DNA of 55,933 nucleotides from JAFGGG01 sp964634205 (GTDB lineage Bacteria; Spirochaetota; Spirochaetia; SZUA-6; RPPD01): contig CAZWKE010000019.1 in assembly GCA_964634205.1 (NCBI GenBank), positions 1 to 55,933 on the forward strand, read 5' to 3'. The stretch's first letter is position 1. Every line of letters starts with the position of its first letter. The notes beneath the pieces are model-generated. The model was not told the DNA's origin, did not search any database, and worked only from the letters and a program-made list of their open reading frames with translations. Position numbers and translations under genes: made by a program. Below, in pieces: positions 50,089 to 55,933 of this stretch.

Positions 50089-52215
50089 CTATAACACAAA
50101 CACGCTGACAAGGTAATACACAAACAAAAACGGCAGCGCCAAGGCAACTTTTTGCGCCGCCCAATAACCCAGGGTAAGATAGAATTTACGGCCCAATTGC
50201 AGGTCCCACCCGCCGTCATGGTAGGGCAGGGGATCGGCCGCGAGCTGTGAGTATTCGCGAGCGCGGGACAGGTACAGTACCGGTACGCTCTGGCCGGCTT
50301 TGGCAAAACCTTCGTCCTTCGTAATATAATACCCTTCCCGCTGTCCGAACCGCGGGGTGTCATAGGTGTAATAAAAGCGGTAGCGGGTTGCCGTACGCCG
50401 TTTGTAGGCAATCCGGCCCCCGGTGGCCGTTCCCCTCTTCAGCAGCAGCATGGTTTTGTGGACCTGCCTGGCCCTGCCCTTTATCAACATGCCGTAGCCG
50501 ATGAGAGGTAGAATCAGTGTGAACAATGTCATGAAACCGAACTCACTGAAGCGGGCGCCCTCGATGACCGCGTAGCGGGGGTGTGAGCCCACATAGCGAA
50601 CGCTTACCAGATTGCCTTCGGTAAGTACCTTGCCGGTAGTGAATGAGTGCTGGGCGTATTTTTTGCCGTCGGATGCGGTAAAGCTGAAGTTGTTTCTATA
50701 CACGGTCACGTCATTGACGCTGCTTGAGGTTTTCTTGATCGAGGTGACATACCCCTGTGCGGTGCTGTCCGCCCGCAACAGCCACAGCGAGGGCACCAGG
50801 CGGGCCCCGAGCACAAAGACATATACGAAGATCAGGCCCATAAACACGAATCCCGTTCCCAGGTGCACGCTCGCGCCGCACCTCTTTTTCCAGATCAGGA
50901 AGCGTAAAAGAAAGGGGATGTCGCGCGGCGGGGCGGGCAGGTCCGCCGGTCCGGCGGCCCTGCCGGCATTCTCCCGGCGTTTTTCATCACGCGCCCCGGC
51001 GTGGTACAGCATGCGCAGGATACGCGGGCTGCCCTGTTTGCGGGCGTGCTGCAGCGGGCGTTTTCCGTATTTATCGTCGCGCATGTCCGGGTCCGCGCCG
51101 AAGGAGAGCAGCAGCTTTACCAGGTCGGGATTGTTGTCAAGGATAGCCCGGTGAAGCGGGGCCAGCCCCCGGTATTTGCGGTTCACGTCGGCCCCGTTTT
51201 TCAGCAGCAGCTCGGTCATCCCGGGGTTGGCGCATTCCAGTGCCGTGAGCAGGAAGGGTTTGTAGCCGCTGTCCCGGGGATTCAGGGGAATGCCCTGTTT
51301 TATCAACTCGGCCGCGGTCTCCCTGTCATCGCGCCTGATGGCGGTGTGCATCTCCGTAAACATCTCCGAAAGCAGTGATGCTTCTTTCCGCGGTGCCTGC
51401 GGGTGCTCCAGTGCGGTGATAATTTCCTTTGCGCTTTTAAAGCGTTTTTTCAGGTCCGGCCGAACCATGGTCTCCAAAAGCGGGGCCAGCTCCTTAGCCT
51501 TGGTGAGGGCGGAGGCAACATCCAGCCGCAGCCCGTCCATGGGAAACTCCGACGGTTTTTTTCCCGTAATCAGAAACACCATGGTGATCCCCAGGGAATA
51601 GATGTCCGAGGCGGGCAGCGCCTTACCGTACAACTGCTCGGGCGCGATATAGCCGATTGTCCCTACAAAGGTGCCGGACTGGGCGGCGGCCAGCGTATTT
51701 TTTACCATAAACCCCACGGCCCCGAAATCGACCAGGTACACCTTGCCCGTGTTGTCCATAATAATGTTTTTGGGATTTACGTCCCGGTGAATCAGCGGGG
51801 GCGTAAGATTATGGATGTAGTCCAATACGTCCAGCAGGGTCTGCAGGATACGCCGGAGCTCGGGCAGGGTGAAGTTTTTCCCCTCCTGTTTCAGCTCGAA
51901 CAGGTTCCTGCCCCGGGCGTACTCCTGTACCAGGAGAAAATAGGATTCGCCGTCAAGCGTATCCTCAAAATAATCGATATAATCGGGAATGTGCGGATGG
52001 TCCATCCGCTTAAGTACGGCCGCCTCCCGTTTAAACAGGTCGAATATCTTCCAGTCGTCGAGGCTGCTTAAGGAGAGCGCCTTTACCACGACCTCCGTTC
52101 CGTCGGCGGCGGTATCATGCGCCAGGTAGGTGGTGCACATGCCTCCCTTGCCGATCATGGAGCGGATTTCATACCTTTGCTTTAAAACGGTCTTTGCCTG
52201 AAACTCACGCGGCAT
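50089..52215 (-). CDS. Serine/threonine protein kinase with ankyrin repeats and a membrane-bound DUF3592-like region
   Basis: A 708-residue protein. Residues about 10-275 are a kinase domain: MIGKGGMCTTYLAHD, VVVKAL (Lys45), IHRDVNPKNIIMD (His143-Asp145), YLVDFGAVG (Asp163) and YIAPEQLYG. In the catalytic loop the usual Lys (HRDLKPxN) is Asn; the domain is otherwise complete. Three ankyrin repeats follow (about 305-415; TELLLKNGADVNRKYRG, LVKLLLSFGADPDMRDD). Then a transmembrane helix, a beta-rich DUF3592-like segment (YVTSIKKTSSSVNDV, GNLVSVRYVGSHPRYAVI) and further helices. The ATG at 52215 is chosen; an extended -10 ends seven bases before it, implying a leaderless message. It probably works with the PP2C and FHA proteins nearby. 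Confidence 0.9.
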   Translation of the reverse strand: MPREFQAKTVLKQRYEIRSMIGKGGMCTTYLAHDTAADGTEVVVKALSLSSLDDWKIFDLFKREAAVLKRMDHPHIPDYIDYFEDTLDGESYFLLVQEYARGRNLFELKQEGKNFTLPELRRILQTLLDVLDYIHNLTPPLIHRDVNPKNIIMDNTGKVYLVDFGAVGFMVKNTLAAAQSGTFVGTIGYIAPEQLYGKALPASDIYSLGITMVFLITGKKPSEFPMDGLRLDVASALTKAKELAPLLETMVRPDLKKRFKSAKEIITALEHPQAPRKEASLLSEMFTEMHTAIRRDDRETAAELIKQGIPLNPRDSGYKPFLLTALECANPGMTELLLKNGADVNRKYRGLAPLHRAILDNNPDLVKLLLSFGADPDMRDDKYGKRPLQHARKQGSPRILRMLYHAGARDEKRRENAGRAAGPADLPAPPRDIPFLLRFLIWKKRCGASVHLGTGFVFMGLIFVYVFVLGARLVPSLWLLRADSTAQGYVTSIKKTSSSVNDVTVYRNNFSFTASDGKKYAQHSFTTGKVLTEGNLVSVRYVGSHPRYAVIEGARFSEFGFMTLFTLILPLIGYGMLIKGRARQVHKTMLLLKRGTATGGRIAYKRRTATRYRFYYTYDTPRFGQREGYYITKDEGFAKAGQSVPVLYLSRAREYSQLAADPLPYHDGGWDLQLGRKFYLTLGYWAAQKVALALPFLFVYYLVSVFVL

Positions 52216-52222
52216 AAAGAAT

Positions 52223-52231
52223 AGTATAACA
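52223..52231 (-). promoter_or_regulatory. Extended -10 promoter of the Ser/Thr kinase gene
   Basis: On the minus strand TG-T-TATACT (52223-52231). The predicted start is the base before the ATG at 52215. The -35 is poor. Confidence 0.5.
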
Positions 52232-52367
52232 TGTTCATCCGGGAATTGCATATGACAAGGGATTTTTTTTGAAAAACCACATCGATTCGGGGCGTAAGCC
52301 CTGGATTCATCCGCGGTTTTCAGTTATTAATAGACCTATACCTGTTACTATAGAAGGGAAAAAGTGA

Positions 52368-53087
52368 ATGGATACCGGTGAACTCCCCGTATTTTATCCA
52401 AAAAAAAAGCTGATGGAGTTGTTCTGGCTGCTGGTACTGGCGTCCGCCGGCTGCGTCGCCTTCCTGTTGGCGCGGGTGCTGTTTACCAAAAGCCACATCT
52501 ACTTTTTTCTTATCTGGAACCTGTTTCTGGCCTGGATCCCTTTTATCATTGCGCTCATTATCCTGCTGCTGCAGACCGCGGGCAGGGACGGACGGCCGAA
52601 AAAGTTGGCCTGCCTGATATTGGGGTTTTTCTGGCTGATATTCTATCCCAATGCCCCGTATATCCTCACCGACATCGTGCACCTGATCCGCCTGGGCATG
52701 TATTACCGTGATATGAATGAGCTTATTACCGCCAATGCCCTGATCTGGTACGACATTATCGTGAACGCCGCCTTTTCCATCATCGGTCATCTGATCGGGC
52801 TGTTCTCCCTGTTGTTCGTACACCAGGTGTTCAGCAAGCTGTGGAGCAAAAAGATCGGTTGGCTGGTGGTAATCACGGCCTGTGTCTTAAGCGGTTTCGG
52901 GATATACCTGGGGAGGTTCGTCAGGCTGAACAGTACCGACGTGCTGGTATATCCGTTCATATCCTTACAGGAGATTCTGGGCAACATGTTCTACCTCAAG
53001 GCCGTTCTTTTCTCTCTCAGCGTGGGATTTTTTGTCTTTATCACCTACATCAGCCTGTACGCCTTTCACCGGATACACGAGAGATAA
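52368..53087 (+). CDS. DUF1361 integral membrane protein
   Basis: A 239-residue protein with about six membrane helices. It matches the DUF1361 family through IWNLFLAWIPFIIALI, FWLIFYPNAPYILTDIVHL, WYDIIVNAAFS and GIYLGRFVRLNSTDV. No function is known for the family; the conserved Asn, Asp, His and Arg lie near helix ends. AAGGGA before the ATG supports the start. The helicase gene begins three bases after its stop, so both are on one message, though a functional link is not apparent. Confidence 0.85.
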   Translation: MDTGELPVFYPKKKLMELFWLLVLASAGCVAFLLARVLFTKSHIYFFLIWNLFLAWIPFIIALIILLLQTAGRDGRPKKLACLILGFFWLIFYPNAPYILTDIVHLIRLGMYYRDMNELITANALIWYDIIVNAAFSIIGHLIGLFSLLFVHQVFSKLWSKKIGWLVVITACVLSGFGIYLGRFVRLNSTDVLVYPFISLQEILGNMFYLKAVLFSLSVGFFVFITYISLYAFHRIHER

Positions 53088-53090
53088 GCC

Positions 53091-55933
53091 ATGCGTTTCG
53101 ACGAGCAGCAGCAACAGGCAATACGCTCTCTGAACAACACCGTGATTACGGCCGGGGCCGGGGCGGGCAAAACATCGGTCCTGGCCGAGCGCTACCTCTG
53201 GCTGCTGCAAAGCAAGAAGGCCCGCGTTGACGAGGTGCTGACCCTGACCTTCACCAAAAAGGCCGCCGCGGAAATGTATGAAAAAATATACCGCCGCTTA
53301 AAGGGCGAGCAAGACCCCGCCGTCCGTGAGCAGTTGCGGGATTTCAGCCAGGCCCAGATCTCAACCCTGGACAGTTTCTGCGCCCAGATCGTGCGCAACA
53401 GCAGCGAGCTCTTCGGTCTGCCGGAGGACTTTACCTATGACACCGGAATGCTTTCCGAACTGCTGGCCCGGACAAGCCTGGATTTCCTGCTTTCCCACTG
53501 GCAGGATAAAGGCGCGGCCGTATTGTTGGAACTGTACGGGTTTCAGCGCGTGCTGCATGAAATTCTTCAGCCCCTGGCCGCTTCTTTTTTCAACCTGGCC
53601 GGTGATTATGATTTTACCCGAATGCTTGCCGACCAGTGCGCGGAGCTGGAACAGCGTTGCACGAACGAGCGGCGGACGTTTTCAGACCGGCTGGCCCGGC
53701 TGGCAGGTATGGACGCGGGCGGGAAGAAATCGATTTTGCAGGCACAGGAGCTTGCGGCCGGACTGGTTGATCTGGACGGACTTTGTGCGGCCGGGGAGTA
53801 TAAACAGGCACTCGCTCTGCTGCGGGATTTTTCCCTGCGAAAACCGGGGGGAAAGGCCTCGGAAGAAATTATCCGCTTCAAGCAGTTGGTGGATGAGATC
53901 AAGGCCGCGCAGGCCGTGCTTATCTCTTTGCTTGCCGGATTGGACAAGAAAGAAGAGCTGAAGCTGGTCTTTGCTCTGCTGGCGGAGTTTCAGCGGGTGG
54001 TAAACCACGCGAAACGGAGTATGGGCCTGGTAAGCTTTGATGACGTGGCGCGCATGGCCGTGGAAACCCTGAAGCGGAACCGGAACCTGCGCAATTATTA
54101 TAAAGCCCGGTTTCGCTTTATCATGATCGACGAGTTCCAGGACAACAACCTGCTGCAGAAAGAGCTTTTGTACCTGCTGGCCGAGAAGCGTGAGCTTTCC
54201 CTGACGCGCGTTCCGCGGGCCGAAGAGCTGGAGGAACGAAAGCTCCTGTTTGTGGGGGATGAAAAGCAGTCGATTTATGCTTTTCGGGGGGCTGATGTGA
54301 GTGTGTTCAAGGCCCTGCACGGGGAGCTGTCGGCCCACGGAGGCAGTGCCCTGCCGCTGCCTTTTAACTACCGCAGCCGCCCCGGGCTGATCGATTTTTT
54401 CAACCTGCTTTTCCGAAACGTGATGCAGCCCGCCGCGGAGGATTACGAGGCCCGCTTTCAGGAGCTCCGGTCCGGGAAAACAGGCGGCGGCATCATCCCG
54501 CAGGTGCATTTTTTTTACAAGGCCTATGACGACTCCACCGGCGGGGAGAACGATTTCAGTAATGATGAGACCGAGGCTTTCAGGCTGGCGCGGTTTATCG
54601 CGGACACCGTGGAACAGGGGAAACTGTTAATCGAGGAAGACGGCGGAAAGCGGGCCGCCGGGTACACGGACATCGCCGTACTGATGCGTTCCACCAGCAA
54701 CCAGATCATTTACGAGCGTATGTTCCGCCTGTGCGGCGTGCCCTATACCACCGAGGGGGTGCGCAGCCTTTTCCTGGAGGCGCCGCTGAATGATGTCTAT
54801 AATATTCTGCAGCTTACGGTGAATCCGGCCGACAGAACGGCCTATGCCGCGCTGCTGCGCTCGCCCCTGGTAAACCTGTCGGATACGGCCTTTGCGCGCG
54901 TGCTGCTGGCGGAACAGCCGCCCTTTGCTCCGCTGGGGTTGGAAGGGGAAGACGCCGGAAAATACGAGGCGGGCCGTGAGTTGTATGAGGCAATGCGGGC
55001 CAAGGCCGACAGGGTGCCGCTGACCGAGTTGGTGTTCGATATCTGGTATACCTACGGCTACCGCTACCATATCATGCAGCACGAACGCTTTCACAATTTT
55101 CTGGAGTACTACGATTACCTCTTTCGCCTGGCCGAACAGGCGGACGGCAGGGCCCTGCTTTTAAGCCGTTTTCTGGATGAAATACGCGTCAACCTGGGGC
55201 GTTATGAAAAGCAGGAGGAGCTGCAGATTTTAAAGGAGCGGGAGCAGGGGGTACAGCTGATGACCATCCACAAGGCCAAGGGCCTGGAGTTCCCCGTGGT
55301 GGTGCTGGCCAATACGGGAAACAGGGGCAGAAATGAGGAGAAAAACCCGCTTTTTTATATTTCGCCCCGCTTCGGCGTTTCCCTGGGCCTGGGTGAGGAC
55401 AACTATTTTTATTCACTGCTGCGGCAGGAGAGCGAGAAAAAAGAGATTGCCGAGCTCAAGCGTCTGCTGTACGTGGCCCTTACCAGGGCCCGGTGTCACC
55501 TGGTGATCTCGGGGGTACACAACCGCCGGAACCGTAACTCGGACAAGACCCACCTGAACATGCTCCTGCGGGGCCTCGGCCTGCCGGACGGACCGCCGGA
55601 CGGACCGCCGGAGAACGGGGTGCTTGCGGGTGAGGCGCCCGCGGGCGGGGTAAAAGCAGGCGGGACACACACCGGCGGTGCGGCAGGTGATGATGTGTCC
55701 CCCGGTAAGCTTGCCGCCCGCCCGGCGGAAAGCTTCCGTTTTATTCCCCACCGGATGAAAGAGCTAACCACGGACGAGTACAACCGCATGCTGCGGCGTC
55801 CGGAAAAAATTGATTTGGGCGCGCTGCAAGAAACCTACGCCGCCCTGCCGGAAAAGAAACGGGAGTTTCGGCGCAGCGAGTATAACGTGACCGAGTTGAA
55901 CGAGCTCTACCGCCGTCTTGTGCTCGGACGCGC
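53091..55933 (+). CDS. AddA/UvrD-family (SF1) helicase, 3' end beyond window
   Basis: The frame is open from 53091 to the window edge, 947 codons without a stop. SF1A motifs are complete in order: NTVITAGAGAGKTSVL (I), LTLTFTKKAAAEMYEKI (Ia), FIMIDEFQDNN (II), LLFVGDEKQSIYAFRGAD (III), LPFNYRSRPGLIDFF (IV), GVQLMTIHKAKGLEFP (V) and LLYVALTRARCHLVIS (VI). The large insert between Ia and II and the overall length fit AddA/RecB-type double-strand-break repair enzymes rather than UvrD. A C-terminal nuclease domain, if present, lies outside the window. A Gly/Pro-rich insert (about residues 830-880) follows motif VI. No addB is seen on the left side. The start is supported by its position three bases after the upstream stop. 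Confidence 0.88.
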   Translation, partial: MRFDEQQQQAIRSLNNTVITAGAGAGKTSVLAERYLWLLQSKKARVDEVLTLTFTKKAAAEMYEKIYRRLKGEQDPAVREQLRDFSQAQISTLDSFCAQIVRNSSELFGLPEDFTYDTGMLSELLARTSLDFLLSHWQDKGAAVLLELYGFQRVLHEILQPLAASFFNLAGDYDFTRMLADQCAELEQRCTNERRTFSDRLARLAGMDAGGKKSILQAQELAAGLVDLDGLCAAGEYKQALALLRDFSLRKPGGKASEEIIRFKQLVDEIKAAQAVLISLLAGLDKKEELKLVFALLAEFQRVVNHAKRSMGLVSFDDVARMAVETLKRNRNLRNYYKARFRFIMIDEFQDNNLLQKELLYLLAEKRELSLTRVPRAEELEERKLLFVGDEKQSIYAFRGADVSVFKALHGELSAHGGSALPLPFNYRSRPGLIDFFNLLFRNVMQPAAEDYEARFQELRSGKTGGGIIPQVHFFYKAYDDSTGGENDFSNDETEAFRLARFIADTVEQGKLLIEEDGGKRAAGYTDIAVLMRSTSNQIIYERMFRLCGVPYTTEGVRSLFLEAPLNDVYNILQLTVNPADRTAYAALLRSPLVNLSDTAFARVLLAEQPPFAPLGLEGEDAGKYEAGRELYEAMRAKADRVPLTELVFDIWYTYGYRYHIMQHERFHNFLEYYDYLFRLAEQADGRALLLSRFLDEIRVNLGRYEKQEELQILKEREQGVQLMTIHKAKGLEFPVVVLANTGNRGRNEEKNPLFYISPRFGVSLGLGEDNYFYSLLRQESEKKEIAELKRLLYVALTRARCHLVISGVHNRRNRNSDKTHLNMLLRGLGLPDGPPDGPPENGVLAGEAPAGGVKAGGTHTGGAAGDDVSPGKLAARPAESFRFIPHRMKELTTDEYNRMLRRPEKIDLGALQETYAALPEKKREFRRSEYNVTELNELYRRLVLGR
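55583..55612 (+). repeat. 12-base tandem repeat (about 2.5 copies) in the helicase gene
   Basis: GCCGGACGGACC occurs at 55583-55594 and 55595-55606, then a partial copy. It encodes a Pro-Asp-Gly-Pro-type low-complexity stretch after helicase motif VI. Confidence 0.7.

Noticed and set aside
53326..53961. 211-codon plus-strand frame in the helicase region
   Set aside because: It is out of frame with the helicase, whose motifs run without a stop from 53091 to the end of the window.

Overview
The window looks like chromosomal DNA of a spirochaete. Base composition is roughly balanced, with GC-rich genes and AT-rich promoters. Supporting signs are several lipoproteins with relaxed lipoboxes (FFWNC, LPFAC, FAMC), two OmpA-type domains that both lack the aspartate normally used to bind diaminopimelate (GHTA and GHAL instead of GHTD), PilZ proteins, many-helix chemotaxis receptors, an orphan FliG-like domain and a long eukaryote/archaea-like isoleucyl-tRNA synthetase. 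The assignment is an inference. No rRNA or tRNA gene, CRISPR array or insertion sequence was seen. No stretch over 300 bases lacks a gene. A run of 100 N at 49552-49651 is an assembly gap of unknown true size.

Layout. 1-4.5 kb: two small lipoproteins, a FliG-like orphan, then folD with a lipoprotein carrying a glycoside-hydrolase-like barrel (minus strand). 4.6-9.8 kb: a signalling operon of a soluble hybrid histidine kinase with a LacI-like sensor domain, an HD-GYP response regulator and a TetR regulator. 9.9-14.2 kb: ndk, a DOMON lipoprotein, an OmpA protein and oligoendopeptidase F. 14.3-18.6 kb: a chemotaxis receptor, an acyltransferase, a glutaredoxin and an ATPase/HDOD protein. 18.7-25 kb (minus): an inositol-phosphatase-family gene and the operon ileS - lipoprotein - hisH - hisF. 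25-29.7 kb: a NicO-type metal exporter with calcium-binding repeats, an aconitase and an ABC-like AAA ATPase.

30-35.1 kb holds the most unusual unit. A six-helix chemotaxis receptor is followed closely by a protein joining an AfsA-type hotdog domain to a PilZ domain, an SDR oxidoreductase with Arg in place of the catalytic Lys, and a divergent IspH/LytB-like protein that keeps the three cluster cysteines but loses key substrate residues. This suggests a small-molecule synthesis and c-di-GMP response module that I cannot match to a described system.

35.3-43 kb: a PyrF-PyrE fusion, a VapBC pair, a YcgR/PlzA-like PilZ protein and a giant acyl-CoA dehydratase activator-like protein. 43.2-50 kb: an OmpA lipoprotein, FHA protein + rsgA, divergent mtnA, then tagI, a PP2C phosphatase and a DUF1573/thioredoxin/CcdA region broken by the gap. 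50-55.9 kb: a Ser/Thr kinase with ankyrin repeats, a DUF1361 membrane protein and an AddA/UvrD-like helicase running off the window end. The kinase, phosphatase and FHA protein could form a Ser/Thr phosphorylation circuit.

Promoters fit a sigma-70 consensus well (TTGACA/TTTACA, 17-18 spacer, TATAAT-like). At least eight genes have a -10 box so close to the start codon, with no Shine-Dalgarno sequence, that leaderless transcripts are likely.
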